Shown here: positions 17,151 to 25,395 of the stretch, piece by piece
Layout of the letters: each line of letters begins with the position of its first letter
Numbering within the stretch: the stretch's first letter is position 1
Source: Ornithinimicrobium sp. F0845
GTDB taxonomy: Bacteria; Actinomycetota; Actinomycetes; Actinomycetales; Dermatophilaceae
Assembly (NCBI RefSeq): GCF_023015765.1
Contig: NZ_JALKAL010000008.1
Coordinates: 12,857-76,856, forward strand
Direction: 5' to 3'
DNA: 64,000 nt
Program-made: the position numbers and the translations under genes
Notes under the pieces: generated by a model
Databases searched by the model: none
What the model was told of the DNA's origin: nothing
What the model saw: only the letters and a program-made list of their open reading frames with translations

Positions 17151-17677
17151 GGTGTCTCCTCCGATCCCACGAGGGCCTCGGCCGCCTCCGGGAGCAGCTC
17201 CCGGAGCCGCTTCAGCGCGGCGTGCGCCTGGCTCTTGACCGTGCCGTTGCTGACCTCGAGGGTCTGCGCGATCTGGGTCTCGGACAGGTCGTCGTAGTAG
17301 CGCAGGACCAGCACCGCGCGTTGCTTGTCGGTGAGCTCGGCCAGCGCCCGGCGCACGTCCAGGCCGGTCACCGCCCGGGCCGGATCGATCGGCTCCGTGC
17401 CGCCCAACGGCCGGGCCGACTCGGCGACCTCCCCGACCGGGACCTCGCGCCCGGTGCGGCGCCACCGCGAGACGTTGTCGTGGAACATGATCCGGCGCAC
17501 GTAGGCGTCAGGGCTGCCCTCGCCCACGCGCTCCCACCGCGCCGCCAGCTTGATCAGCGCGTCCTGCAGGAGGTCCTGGGCCGTGTGCGGGTCACCGGTG
17601 ATCAGCGTCGCCGAGCGCAGCAGGGCGCCGCGCCGTGCGTTGACGTAGGCGACGAAGGGCGCACCGGGATCGCTCAT
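17147..17677 (-). CDS. SigE-family ECF RNA polymerase sigma factor
   Basis: The 176-residue protein has region 2 (AYVNARRGALLRSATLITGDPHTAQDLLQDALIKLAARW) and region 4 (ALAELTDKQRAVLVLRYYDDLSETQIAQTLEVSNGTVKSQAHAALKRLREL). This is the SigE-family group abundant in actinobacteria. ATG MSDPGAP has GGAGG 5 nt upstream; a GTG two codons earlier overlaps that site. It precedes and overlaps the anti-sigma-like gene. A motif shared with the second sigma gene (CAACCATT and CGTTGG) lies 20-44 nt before the start codon, consistent with autoregulation. Confidence 0.92.
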   Translation of the reverse strand: MSDPGAPFVAYVNARRGALLRSATLITGDPHTAQDLLQDALIKLAARWERVGEGSPDAYVRRIMFHDNVSRWRRTGREVPVGEVAESARPLGGTEPIDPARAVTGLDVRRALAELTDKQRAVLVLRYYDDLSETQIAQTLEVSNGTVKSQAHAALKRLRELLPEAAEALVGSEETP

Positions 17678-17696
17678 GACCACCTCCTACCCCACC

Positions 17697-17721
17697 AACG
17701 CTCCCGGGACCGGCAATGGTT
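17697..17721 (-). promoter_or_regulatory. Candidate autoregulated ECF promoter (AACC-N17-CGTT)
   Basis: The minus strand reads CCAACCATT, and CGTTGG follows with 17 nt between AACC and CGTT. The other sigma operon has CAACCTTT and CGTTG with 16 nt between. The pattern resembles ECF -35/-10 elements; it is also an inverted repeat (CCAAC/GTTGG), so an operator is the alternative. Confidence 0.5.
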
Positions 17722-17799
17722 GGCGCCTGTCGGCATACTGCCCGATCACGGTGACAGATAACCTGACCCTGGACATTTCCCAACAGCGAGGTGGGCAGT

Positions 17800-19095
17800 A
17801 TGCCGGCAGTGGTCCTGGTTGGAGCCCAGTGGGGCGATGAGGGCAAGGGCAAGGCGACCGACCTGCTCGGCAGCAGCGTCGACTACGTCGTGAAGTTCAA
17901 CGGCGGCAACAACGCCGGCCACACGGTGGTCATCGGCGACCAGAAGTATGCGCTGCACCTGCTGCCCTCCGGCATCCTCAGCCCCGGGGTCGTGCCCGTC
18001 ATCGCCAACGGCGTGGTCATCGACATCAGTGTGCTCATCGAGGAGCTGGACGGGCTCGAGGCGCGCGGGGTGGACACCTCGCGGCTGCGGATCAGTGCGA
18101 ACGCCCACGTCATCCCGCCCTACAACCGGACGCTGGACAAGGTGACCGAGCGCTTCCTGGGCAGCCGCAAGCTCGGCACGACCGGCCGCGGCATCGGCCC
18201 GACCTACGCCGACAAGATGAACCGCGTCGGCATCCGGGTCCAGGATCTGTATGACGAGTCCATCCTCCGCCAGAAGGTCACCGCCGCGCTGGACACCAAG
18301 AACCAGCTGCTGGTCAAGATCTACAACCGGCGCGCGGTCGAGGTGGAGGAGGTGATGGAGGAGCTGCTGCGGCACGCGGAGCGGATCCGGCCGATGGTGT
18401 GCGACACCGCGCTGGAGCTCAACGAGGCGCTGGACGCCGGCAAGACCGTGCTCTTCGAGGCGGGCCAGGCGACGCTGCTGGACGTCGACCACGGGACCTA
18501 TCCGTTCGTGACCTCCTCCAACGCGACCTCTGGGGGTGCGTGCACCGGGTCGGGGGTCGCGCCGACCCGCATCGACAGCGTGATCGGCATCCTCAAGGCC
18601 TACACGAGCCGGGTCGGGGAGGGGCCGTTCCCGACCGAGCTGCACGACGACATGGGCGAGTTCCTGCGCAAGACGGGCGCGGAGTACGGCACGACCACCG
18701 GGCGTCCGCGCCGTTGTGGCTGGGTGGACGCCGTGATGGGGCGGTATGCGCAGCGGATCAACGGCGTCACCGACTTCGTCATCACCAAGCTGGACATCCT
18801 CACCGGTCTGGAGAAGGTGCCGGTGTGCGTGGCCTATGACGTGCAGGGTGTGCGGCACGACTCGATGCCGGTCAACCAGTCCGACTTCCACCACGCCACG
18901 CCGATCTATGAGGAGCTGCCCGGCTGGTGGGAGGACATCAGCCAGTGCCGCACCTTCGAGGAGCTGCCCGAGAACGCGCAGAACTACGTGCTGCGGCTGG
19001 AGGAGCTGATCGGGGCCAGGGTCTCGGCCATCGGCGTGGGCCCCGGGCGTGAGGAGACGATCCAGCGCTTCGACCTGCTGGCGCGTGAGCGCTAG
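17800..19095 (+). CDS. purA: Adenylosuccinate synthetase
   Basis: PurA condenses IMP with aspartate using GTP in the first committed step to AMP. The 431-residue protein is full length, with the GTP-binding loop [26 protein letters not shown] containing the catalytic His, [14 protein letters not shown] and the C-terminal [13 protein letters not shown]-specificity motif. [11 protein letters not shown] has AGGTGG 5 nt upstream; a GTG three codons earlier overlaps that site. It is monocistronic and divergent from the sigma operon. Other purine genes lie at 27.7-34.0 kb. Confidence 0.97.
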   Translation: MPAVVLVGAQWGDEGKGKATDLLGSSVDYVVKFNGGNNAGHTVVIGDQKYALHLLPSGILSPGVVPVIANGVVIDISVLIEELDGLEARGVDTSRLRISANAHVIPPYNRTLDKVTERFLGSRKLGTTGRGIGPTYADKMNRVGIRVQDLYDESILRQKVTAALDTKNQLLVKIYNRRAVEVEEVMEELLRHAERIRPMVCDTALELNEALDAGKTVLFEAGQATLLDVDHGTYPFVTSSNATSGGACTGSGVAPTRIDSVIGILKAYTSRVGEGPFPTELHDDMGEFLRKTGAEYGTTTGRPRRCGWVDAVMGRYAQRINGVTDFVITKLDILTGLEKVPVCVAYDVQGVRHDSMPVNQSDFHHATPIYEELPGWWEDISQCRTFEELPENAQNYVLRLEELIGARVSAIGVGPGREETIQRFDLLARER

Positions 19096-19127
19096 GAGCC
19101 GGCCGATCAGCTGCCTCCGGTAAACGC

Positions 19128-19159
19128 TTGACCTTGGACCTGGGTCCAAGGTCTACCGT
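19128..19159 (+). promoter_or_regulatory. MerR-type promoter with operator dyad
   Basis: A -35 TTGACC (19128-19133) and a -10 TACCGT (19154-19159) are separated by 20 nt, the long spacer typical of MerR-activated promoters. Inside the spacer lies a perfect 9-bp dyad (CCTTGGACC, 2 nt, GGTCCAAGG; 19132-19151). The merR ATG is 7 nt past the -10 box, so the message is leaderless and probably autoregulated. Confidence 0.8.
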
Positions 19160-19166
19160 CGGTGAC

Positions 19167-19601
19167 ATGGACATCACGACGGCGCCGCGCCTGCGCGTCG
19201 GCCAGCTCGCCAGGCAGGCCGGGGTGACGACGGACACCATCCGCTTCTACGAGCGCGAGGGGCTGCTGCCGGAGCCGGCACGGACTCCGTCCGGCTACCG
19301 CGACTATGGCCCCGAGGCCACGGACCGGCTCGCGTTCATCCAGGGCTGCCAGCGACTCGGCCTGCGTCTGTCGGACATCCGGCAGTTGCTCGGGATCCGG
19401 GACACCGGCGTGTGCCCGTGCGGCCACGCCGAGGAGCACCTACGCCGCCGGATCGCGGAGGTCGACGCCGAGCTCGAGCGGCTCAGCACGCTGCGCTCCG
19501 AGATGGCGGCCATGGCCCAGGCATTGCCCAGCGCCGACTGCCCCGCACCACCGGGCGCCACCTGGTGCCCGCCCGACTGCGAAGGAGGTGACTGCACATG
19601 A
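19167..19601 (+). CDS. MerR-family metal-responsive transcriptional regulator
   Basis: The 144-residue protein has the MerR DNA-binding domain (LRVGQLARQAGVTTDTIRFYEREGLL, PSGYRDYG) and a long dimerisation helix (about 88-120). Cysteines at 83 and 85 (GVCPCGH) begin that helix, and Cys125, Cys134, Cys138 and Cys143 crowd the tail. The Cys at the helix start is the hallmark of soft divalent-metal sensors (Hg, Cd, Zn, Pb) rather than Cu(I) types. The start follows the leaderless MerR-type promoter. Its stop overlaps, as ATGA, the start of a Cys-rich peptide gene, presumably its target. The exact metal is unknown. Confidence 0.9.
   Translation: MDITTAPRLRVGQLARQAGVTTDTIRFYEREGLLPEPARTPSGYRDYGPEATDRLAFIQGCQRLGLRLSDIRQLLGIRDTGVCPCGHAEEHLRRRIAEVDAELERLSTLRSEMAAMAQALPSADCPAPPGATWCPPDCEGGDCT
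19582..19591 (+). promoter_or_regulatory. Perfect extended Shine-Dalgarno sequence for the Cys-rich peptide
   Basis: AAGGAGGTGA, the full 10-nt complement of the 16S anti-SD tail, lies inside the end of merR, 6 nt before the peptide ATG. It decides the start and implies strong translation. Confidence 0.85.
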
Positions 19602-19681
19602 CTGACCCCACTTGCACCATGACCTGCGACTGCACGCAGTGCCCCGAGTGCCACGACTGCGCCGACTGCAGCTGCTGCTGA
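19598..19681 (+). CDS. 27-residue metallothionein-like cysteine-rich peptide
   Basis: The predicted 27-residue peptide (begins MTDPTCTMTCDC, ends ADCSCC) has nine cysteines at 6, 10, 12, 15, 18, 21, 24, 26 and 27 and one His at 19, with no aromatic residue. The C-x2-C run followed by C-x-C-C looks like a metal-thiolate cluster, the metallothionein principle. It matches no bacterial metallothionein that I know (SmtA/BmtA or MymT types are about twice as long and differently spaced). Its start overlaps the merR stop by ATGA, and a perfect Shine-Dalgarno sequence lies inside merR. I infer metal buffering or sequestration controlled by the upstream MerR protein. It is far shorter than the usual annotation cutoff. 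Confidence 0.75.
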   Translation: MTDPTCTMTCDCTQCPECHDCADCSCC

Positions 19682-19688
19682 GGGCTCC

Positions 19689-19717
19689 GCCGGGGCGGCC
19701 CGGACGGCTGCCCCGGC
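19689..19717 (+). terminator. GC-rich hairpin after the merR-peptide operon
   Basis: GCCGGGGC and GCCCCGGC form a perfect 8-bp stem with a 13-nt loop, starting 7 nt after the peptide stop. There is no T-run; terminator by position. Confidence 0.5.
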
Positions 19718-19764
19718 AGCGCGCAGCTGCCGCGACTGCGGTGGTGACTGTCGGTAAGGGGGTC

Positions 19765-19770
19765 TAGCGT
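19765..19770 (+). promoter_or_regulatory. -10 box of leaderless flavin-fold gene promoter
   Basis: TAGCGT lies 7 nt before ATG METPADPA. A GTG at 19769 with AAGGGGG 6 nt upstream is the rival start. Confidence 0.45.
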
Positions 19771-19777
19771 GCCGAAG

Positions 19778-20287
19778 ATGGAGACACCAGCAGATCCGGC
19801 CGCAGACCGGCCGGTCTTCCCCGAGGGCTACGGGATCCCCGAGACGGCGGAAGGCCAGCTCTCCTGGTCCGACGTCGAGCCGCGGCTGGTCGCCGCCAAG
19901 CACTACTGGGTCAACAGCGTCCGCCCCGACGGGACGCCGCACTCGGTGCCGCGCTGGGGAGTCTGGCTCGACGGCCGGTTCTGGTACGACGGTGCCCCGA
20001 CCACACGGCATACCCGCAACGTGGAGAAAAACCCCGCCGTGACCCTCACGCTGGAGAGCGGGACCGAGGTCGTCATTATCGAGGGTGAGTCAGTCGCGAC
20101 CCGGGCCGACGCGGACGGGCTCGGTGCCCGCCTGGCCGCGGCCTTCAGCAAGTACGAGGACAGCGGCTACGCGCCCGGTCCGGACTCGTGGTCCGGCGAG
20201 GACGGCGGCGGTCTGCGGGTCATCACCCCACGACGCGCGATGGCCTGGTTCGACTTCCCGAAGGACGCGACCCGCTTCAGGTTCTGA
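19778..20287 (+). CDS. Pyridoxamine 5'-phosphate oxidase-fold protein
   Basis: The 169-residue protein has the split-barrel flavin-binding fold. Key pieces are YWVNSVRPDGTPHSVPRWGVWLDGRFWYDG and TRHTRNVEKNPAVTLTLESGTEVVIIEGE, followed by a C-terminal stretch ending WFDFPKDATRFRF. Such proteins bind FMN, F420 or heme; in actinobacteria many are F420-dependent reductases, but the cofactor here is undetermined. The start was taken from the leaderless -10 box; a GTG three codons upstream is possible. Its TGA and the stop of the convergent response regulator abut as TGATCA with no space between the genes. Confidence 0.82.
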   Translation: METPADPAADRPVFPEGYGIPETAEGQLSWSDVEPRLVAAKHYWVNSVRPDGTPHSVPRWGVWLDGRFWYDGAPTTRHTRNVEKNPAVTLTLESGTEVVIIEGESVATRADADGLGARLAAAFSKYEDSGYAPGPDSWSGEDGGGLRVITPRRAMAWFDFPKDATRFRF

Positions 20288-20989
20288 TCAGCCTGGGGTT
20301 CTACCCGGCGGGACCAGGCCCGACTCGATGGCGAAGACCACGAGCTGGGCCCGGTCGCGGGCGTGCAGCTTGACCATCGCGCGGGACACGTGGGTGCGGA
20401 CGGTGTCCGGGCTGATGACGAGCAGCTCGGCGATCTCCTGGTTGGACCGGCCGGTGCCGACCCAGGCCACGAGCTCCCGCTCCCGGTCCGTGAGGTGGTG
20501 CAGCTCGGGGTGCACGCGGGTGGCGCGCGAGGTGGCACCGAAGTGCTCGATCACGCGCCGGGTCACCGAGGGCGCCAGGAGCGAGCCGCCGTCGGCCACC
20601 ACCCGGATCGCCTCGAGCAGGGCGGTCGGCTCGGCGTCCTTGAGCAGGAACCCGCTGGCGCCGAGCCGGAGGGCCTCGAAGACGTACTCGTCCAGCTCGA
20701 AGGTGGTCAGCACGACCACAGGCACGTCGCTCAGGTCGGGGTCGCCGGCCACCTCCTGGAGCAGGCCGAGGCCGTCGAGCACCGGCATCCGGATGTCGCA
20801 CAGCACGACGTCGGGCCGGGTGCGGCGGATCAGCGCGACGCCGGCCCGACCGTCCTCGGCCTCACCGACGACCTCCATGCCGTCCTCGGAGCCGATCAGG
20901 GTGGTGAGCCCGACGCGCACCAGCGCCTGGTCGTCGATGAGCGCGACCCGGATCATGGCGCGCTCGGTCTCCCCGCCAGCGTCACTCAC
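20288..20989 (-). CDS. NarL/FixJ-type response regulator
   Basis: The 233-residue regulator has a receiver domain with phospho-acceptor Asp65 (VVLCDIRMP), the acidic pair in ALIDDQ and the Lys of FLLKDAE, then a C-terminal LuxR-type helix-turn-helix (LTDRERELVAWVGTGRSNQEIAELLVISPDTVRTHVSRAMVKL). It pairs with the histidine kinase upstream, whose stop overlaps this GTG start by 4 nt (GTGA). The likely output is the divergent ABC exporter; an inverted repeat in the divergent region is a candidate binding site. Confidence 0.93.
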   Translation of the reverse strand: MSDAGGETERAMIRVALIDDQALVRVGLTTLIGSEDGMEVVGEAEDGRAGVALIRRTRPDVVLCDIRMPVLDGLGLLQEVAGDPDLSDVPVVVLTTFELDEYVFEALRLGASGFLLKDAEPTALLEAIRVVADGGSLLAPSVTRRVIEHFGATSRATRVHPELHHLTDRERELVAWVGTGRSNQEIAELLVISPDTVRTHVSRAMVKLHARDRAQLVVFAIESGLVPPGRTPG

Positions 20990-22167
20990 GAGGCTCCGGT
21001 CGGCAGCTCGGCGACCACCTCGAAGCCGCCGCCGGCGGCTGGCCCCGCGCGCAGGCTCCCGCCGTGCCGTGCCGCCCGCTCGCGCATCCCGGTCAGCCCC
21101 ATCCCCTCATGGTGCCCGGTCGCGCCGACGCCGTCATCCCGCACGACGAGCCGCACCAGGTCCTCAGTCAGGGCCAGCATCACCTCGGCATGCCGCGCGC
21201 GGGAGTGGCGCAGCATGTTGGTCAGCGCCTCCTGCGCGATGGCGTAGACCGCGGCACCCAGGTCCGCGGGCAGGTGCTCGACCGACCCGCTGACCTGCAG
21301 GTCGACCGCGATCCCGGCGGTGCGGATCCGCTCCGCCAGCCGGGGCAGGTCCTCGAGGCCGGAGCCGGGCCGGCGGGGCGCCACCTCGCCCGTGAGTCGG
21401 GAGACCTCCGTGCGCAGCGAGGCCAGGGACTCCCGGCTGGTGTCCCTGATCGCCTCCAACGCGGCACGCACCGCCGCCGAGTCGCGGTCCAGCACGTGCA
21501 GCGCGACACCGGACTGCATCGCGATCACGGCCAGCCCGTGGCCCACGCCGTCGTGGAGCTCCTGCGCGGTCCGCAGCTGCTCCTCGGTGGCGGCGTGGTG
21601 GACGCGCTCCTGTGCGGCCTGCCGGCGACTCCGGACCAGACCGGCCACCAGCCCCGCCGCCACCGCGGCCCCGCAGACCCCGGCGGACTGCCACACGACG
21701 CGGGCGGTGCTGCCGTCGACCTCGTGGAGAACCTCGCGGAGGACCAGCCCGACGACCACTGCCACCAGGGCGACCGCGATGCTGCGGGCCCACACCCGCA
21801 ACGGAGCGTGCCAGCCGGCGACGAACGAGCTCATCATGAGCACCAGGAAGACCGGCCCGTCGTGGAAGCCCAACCCCAGGTAGGTCGCCACCAGGAGCCC
21901 GGTCGCGACCAGCGTGCTCCCCGGGCGGACCCGTCCCAGCAGCTGGATCAGGGCGGCGGCGGCCACGATGAGGACGGCCGGCAGCAGGTCGCCGGTGAGC
22001 AGGTCGCCGAAGTCGCCGTCCCCGAAGGGCGGGCCCTCGGCGAACGGCGGGCCGTCCGGACCGAACCGCCCGCGACCCCACCCGCCGTCCGCGCCGGAGG
22101 AGAAGACGGTGCCGACCACCGCGAACACGGTGAGCGGCAGCACCCACAGCAGGTCCTTCATCCGCAT
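20986..22167 (-). CDS. NarL-type sensor histidine kinase
   Basis: The 393-residue kinase has several N-terminal transmembrane helices (about residues 5-25 and 65-180) flanking a Gly/Pro/Phe-rich outer loop (FGPDGPPFAEGPPFGDGDFGD), a HisKA_3 dimerisation domain with phospho-accepting His205 (QELHDGVGHGLAVIAMQ) and a HATPase domain (QEALTNMLRHS, RDDGVGA, GLTGMRERA). The start MRMKDLLW has AAGGGAG 7 nt upstream; a GTG seven codons earlier is weaker. It is co-translated with the response regulator. Kinases of this type next to ABC exporters usually respond to envelope stress or antibiotics, which is inference. Confidence 0.92.
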   Translation of the reverse strand: MRMKDLLWVLPLTVFAVVGTVFSSGADGGWGRGRFGPDGPPFAEGPPFGDGDFGDLLTGDLLPAVLIVAAAALIQLLGRVRPGSTLVATGLLVATYLGLGFHDGPVFLVLMMSSFVAGWHAPLRVWARSIAVALVAVVVGLVLREVLHEVDGSTARVVWQSAGVCGAAVAAGLVAGLVRSRRQAAQERVHHAATEEQLRTAQELHDGVGHGLAVIAMQSGVALHVLDRDSAAVRAALEAIRDTSRESLASLRTEVSRLTGEVAPRRPGSGLEDLPRLAERIRTAGIAVDLQVSGSVEHLPADLGAAVYAIAQEALTNMLRHSRARHAEVMLALTEDLVRLVVRDDGVGATGHHEGMGLTGMRERAARHGGSLRAGPAAGGGFEVVAELPTGAS

Positions 22168-22268
22168 GCGACGGCTCCCTTCCGGCACCTGGCGACCCGG
22201 AGCGGGACGCCTCCAGCGACTCTAGGGCGGCCACTCACCGGCGCGCGTCCGCTCAGGTGAGCACACGG

Positions 22269-22288
22269 CATACGCGATCCTGCGTATG
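22269..22288. promoter_or_regulatory. Inverted repeat in the divergent kinase/ABC promoter region
   Basis: CATACGC, a 6-nt spacer and GCGTATG form a perfect 7-bp dyad, extendable to 10 bp with one mismatch. It lies 58 nt before the ATPase start and 102 nt from the kinase start, a plausible response-regulator site. Confidence 0.55.
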
Positions 22289-22345
22289 TCGATCACTCAC
22301 CTCCGCGGACGACTTCACCCCGGCCGCGGCGCGAGTGTGGAGGGC

Positions 22346-23272
22346 ATGAACGAACTGGTTGTGCAGACGGCCGGCCTCACCAAGAGGTACGGCTCACGGC
22401 TCGCCGTCGACCGGGTGGATCTGACGGTGCGACGGGGCGAGGTGTATGGCTTCCTCGGCCCCAACGGTGCAGGGAAGACGACGACCCTGCGCATGCTGCT
22501 CGGGCTGGTCCGGCCGACGAGCGGCACCGCGACCGTGCTCGGAATGGCGGCGGGGTCGCCCGCGGTGACGGAGCGGGTGGGAGCGCTCGTGGAGGGGCCG
22601 GGGTTCATGCCCTACCTGTCCGGGCGCGACAACCTCGTGGTGCTGGCGCGCTACCGGAGGCTGCCCGTGTCGGTGGTCGACGAGGCGCTGGAGCGGGTCG
22701 AGCTGAGCGGGCGGGGCGGGGACGCGTTCCGGTCCTACTCCCTCGGTATGAAGCAGCGCCTCGGGGTGGCCGCCGCGCTGATGGGCGACCCGGAGCTGAT
22801 CGTCCTCGACGAGCCGACCAACGGGCTCGACCCGGCCGGGATGGCCGCGATGCGGGCGCTGGTCGTCGACCTGGCCCGGTCCGGGCAGACGGTGCTGCTC
22901 TCCTCCCACCTGCTGGCAGAGGTGCAGGAGATCTGTCACCGGGTGGGGGTCATCGCCGACGGGCGGCTGCTGCGCGAGTCGACGGTGACCGACCTGCTGG
23001 GCACCCCGCGCGTGCAGGTCCGGGCCGAGCCGGTCGAGGAGGCGCTCGCCATCGCGATGCGGCTGGCCGGCGACGACGGCGTGCAGGTGGACGGCGCCGA
23101 GCTCCTGGTCTCGCTCCCCGAGGAGCGGTCGGCCGAGCTCGTTCGTGCCCTGGTGGGGGCCGGCGTCGACGTGCACTCGGTGCACCCCAGCGACCGGTCC
23201 CTGGAGGACGTGTTCTTCGAGATGACCGCGGTCGGTGGCGGCCGCCCGATGAGTGAGGAGAAGGTGTCATGA
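22346..23272 (+). CDS. ABC transporter ATP-binding protein (drug/antibiotic exporter type)
   Basis: The 308-residue ATPase has Walker A GPNGAGKTTT (residues 38-47), the signature YSLGMKQRLG, Walker B LIVLDEPTNGLDP and the switch His of LLSSHLLAEVQ. Its C-terminal extension (about 220-308) resembles BcrA/CcmA-type exporters. It overlaps the permease gene by ATGA and is divergent from a two-component system. The start MNELVVQ fits the family, but GGAGGG is only 1 nt before the ATG; ATG at 22286 and GTG at 22337 in frame are alternatives. Confidence 0.92.
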   Translation: MNELVVQTAGLTKRYGSRLAVDRVDLTVRRGEVYGFLGPNGAGKTTTLRMLLGLVRPTSGTATVLGMAAGSPAVTERVGALVEGPGFMPYLSGRDNLVVLARYRRLPVSVVDEALERVELSGRGGDAFRSYSLGMKQRLGVAAALMGDPELIVLDEPTNGLDPAGMAAMRALVVDLARSGQTVLLSSHLLAEVQEICHRVGVIADGRLLRESTVTDLLGTPRVQVRAEPVEEALAIAMRLAGDDGVQVDGAELLVSLPEERSAELVRALVGAGVDVHSVHPSDRSLEDVFFEMTAVGGGRPMSEEKVS

Positions 23273-24120
23273 CGACGATCGTGGCGAGTGCCCGCGCGGA
23301 CCTGCTGCGGGTGCGGAAGTGGTCGGCGACCTGGGTGATCGGGGCCGCCTGGCTGGTGCTGATGGTGCTCTTCGGCTATGTCTTCAACTACGTGGCCTAT
23401 CGCTCCGGGAGCGGGAGCTTCGCGACCGAGGGCGTGGTGGGCGAGGCGCTGCTGCGCTCGGTCCTACCGGCCAACGTGCCGCAGACCATCACGGCCGGGA
23501 CGCCGATGTTCGGCGGCGCGCTGATGATGGTGCTGGGTGCGATGGTCGCTGCCAGCGGGTATGGCTGGGGCAGCTGGAAGACGATCCTGACCCAGGGTCC
23601 GTCGCGGTTCGCGGTCGCCGTGGGGTCGCTGCTCTCGCTGACCGCCGTCGTGGCCGTCACCGTGCTGGCCTCCGTGGTCATGGCGCTCGGGATCTCGACG
23701 TCCCTGGCCCTCGTGGAGGGGGTCGACGTGGTCCTGCCGTCCGCGGCCGACCTCGGTCAGGGCGTCGGCATCGCGTTCCTGGTGCTCCTGATGTGGGCGC
23801 TGTTCGGCTACCTGCTCGGCACCCTCCTGCGCGGCCCGGCACTGGCCGTGGGTCTGGGGCTGGTGTGGTCGCTGGTCGTGGAGAACCTTCTGCGCGGCGT
23901 CGGCAGCCTACTCGGCTGGGTGGAAACCCTGACCACCGTGCTGCCCGGCACCGCCGCGGGATCCCTGGTCGGCTCCCTCGGCGCGAGCGGCGGTCCGGAG
24001 GGTGCGCCCGGGGTCCTGACCGCCCTGTCCGGCACCCACGCGCTGGTCACCGTCCTGGCGTATGTCGTGCTGCTGCCCCTCCTCGCTGTGCTCGTCATCC
24101 GCCGCCGCGACCTCGCCTGA
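23269..24120 (+). CDS. ABC-2 type transporter permease
   Basis: The 283-residue protein has about six hydrophobic segments. The first is WSATWVIGAAWLVLMVLFGYVF and the last AYVVLLPLLAVLVI, followed by a basic end RRRDLA. The long first periplasmic loop (YRSGSGSFATEGVV) and the absence of other domains fit an ABC-2 permease that pairs with the preceding ATPase. The 4-nt overlap ensures coupled synthesis. The substrate is unknown; lantibiotic, bacitracin or other amphiphile export is the family expectation. Confidence 0.88.
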   Translation: MTTIVASARADLLRVRKWSATWVIGAAWLVLMVLFGYVFNYVAYRSGSGSFATEGVVGEALLRSVLPANVPQTITAGTPMFGGALMMVLGAMVAASGYGWGSWKTILTQGPSRFAVAVGSLLSLTAVVAVTVLASVVMALGISTSLALVEGVDVVLPSAADLGQGVGIAFLVLLMWALFGYLLGTLLRGPALAVGLGLVWSLVVENLLRGVGSLLGWVETLTTVLPGTAAGSLVGSLGASGGPEGAPGVLTALSGTHALVTVLAYVVLLPLLAVLVIRRRDLA

Positions 24121-24207
24121 CTCTGAGGATTTCCGTTACCGACTCACCCACGAGGCACACCGGGTGGGGTCGGGGGAGTGCGGGGTCGCCTCTGGTTGGG
24201 TGGGGAC

Positions 24208-25164
24208 ATGGAGATCATCGACGCGGCCGAGGTGCAGCGGGTGCTGGACCCGGCGGCCCTGGTGGAGGCACTGCGGGAGGCCTTTGCCGGGCCGGAGCGG
24301 GCCGTGGTGCCGGAGCGGGAGCACTACCCGATCGACGAGTCGCTGGAGGCCACGCTGCTGGTGATGCCGGCCTGGCAGGTCGGGGGCTTCCTCGGGGTCA
24401 AGGTCGTCGGTCACTTCCCGCAGAACAGGAGCCGGGGACTGCCCGGGCTCTACGGGTCCTACCTGCTCTCCAGCGCCACGACGGGGGAGCCGGTCGCGGT
24501 GCTGGACGGGACCGAGCTGACCCGCTGGCGCACCGCGGCCGCCAGCGCCCTGGCCGCGGGCTACCTGGCCCCAGCGACGGTCGGTGAGCACCTGCTGATC
24601 GGAGCCGGCAACGTCGCCTCGGCCGTGCCAGCCTGCTACGCCGCGGTCCGGGAGGTCGGCCTCACCCGGGTGTGGAGCCGCACGCCGGAGGGTGCCGCTC
24701 GCCTCGTCGAGCGGCTGCGCGCGGACGGCCGGGCCGCCGAGGTCGCGACCGACCTGGCCGAGGCCGTCCAGCGCGCCGACGTCATCACCGCCGCCACGTC
24801 CGCGACCAGTCCGCTGGTGCACGCCGCGCACGTCCGGCCCGGCACCCACGTGGACCTCATCGGCGCCTTCACCCCGGCGATGGTCGAGGCCGACGAGGCC
24901 CTGGTCACCTCGGCCAGCCTGTTCGTCGACGTGCCCGAGGCGCTGCGCGAGGCCGGTGACCTGACCGGCCCGCTGGCACGCGGCATACTGCAGGAGTCGG
25001 ACGTCCGGGGCACCCTGGCAGACCTCTGCGCGGGGCAGCGGCGGGGCCGCGGGGCACCCGAGGAGGTGACGGTCTTCAAGTCGGTCGGGACGGCCCTGGA
25101 GGACCTCGTCGCCGCCGGTCTCGTCTGGCGGGCGCGGACGGGCGCGGCCGCCGACCTACAGTGA
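24208..25164 (+). CDS. Ornithine cyclodeaminase/mu-crystallin family protein
   Basis: The 318-residue protein has the substrate-binding N-terminal part (VPEREHYPIDESLEATLLVMPAW, GVKVVGHFPQN) and a Rossmann NAD(P) site (LLIGAGNVASAV). DGTELTRWRTAAASALAAGYLAP is typical of the family. Members include ornithine cyclodeaminase, alanine dehydrogenase and ketimine reductase, and the reaction cannot be chosen from sequence alone. ATG MEIIDAAEV has a G-rich GGTGGGG just upstream. It is monocistronic between the exporter and a dehydrogenase gene. Confidence 0.85.
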   Translation: MEIIDAAEVQRVLDPAALVEALREAFAGPERAVVPEREHYPIDESLEATLLVMPAWQVGGFLGVKVVGHFPQNRSRGLPGLYGSYLLSSATTGEPVAVLDGTELTRWRTAAASALAAGYLAPATVGEHLLIGAGNVASAVPACYAAVREVGLTRVWSRTPEGAARLVERLRADGRAAEVATDLAEAVQRADVITAATSATSPLVHAAHVRPGTHVDLIGAFTPAMVEADEALVTSASLFVDVPEALREAGDLTGPLARGILQESDVRGTLADLCAGQRRGRGAPEEVTVFKSVGTALEDLVAAGLVWRARTGAAADLQ

Positions 25165-25395
25165 GGTCCCATGGGTGAGCACAACAGTGGGTGAGCAGAG
25201 CATCGGCGAGCGGTTCCACAACCTAGGTTCGAAGCAGTCGCCGCTACATGTGGTGACAAGACATAAATCGTGGGCCGTGCATGGTCTGACGGCACATGGA
25301 CTGCGGTTGGGTGCGGCACGGAGGATGCGGCCTGAGAGGTGCGCACGTCCCACGAGCAGGAGGGGCGCCGCGAGCCGTGACACGAGGAGCGAGGG

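Noticed and set aside
25165-25395. A 74-codon plus-strand frame before the 3-hydroxybutyrate dehydrogenase gene
   Set aside because: It has no ribosome-binding site, a low-complexity basic end and overlap with the dehydrogenase start. I see no family resemblance.
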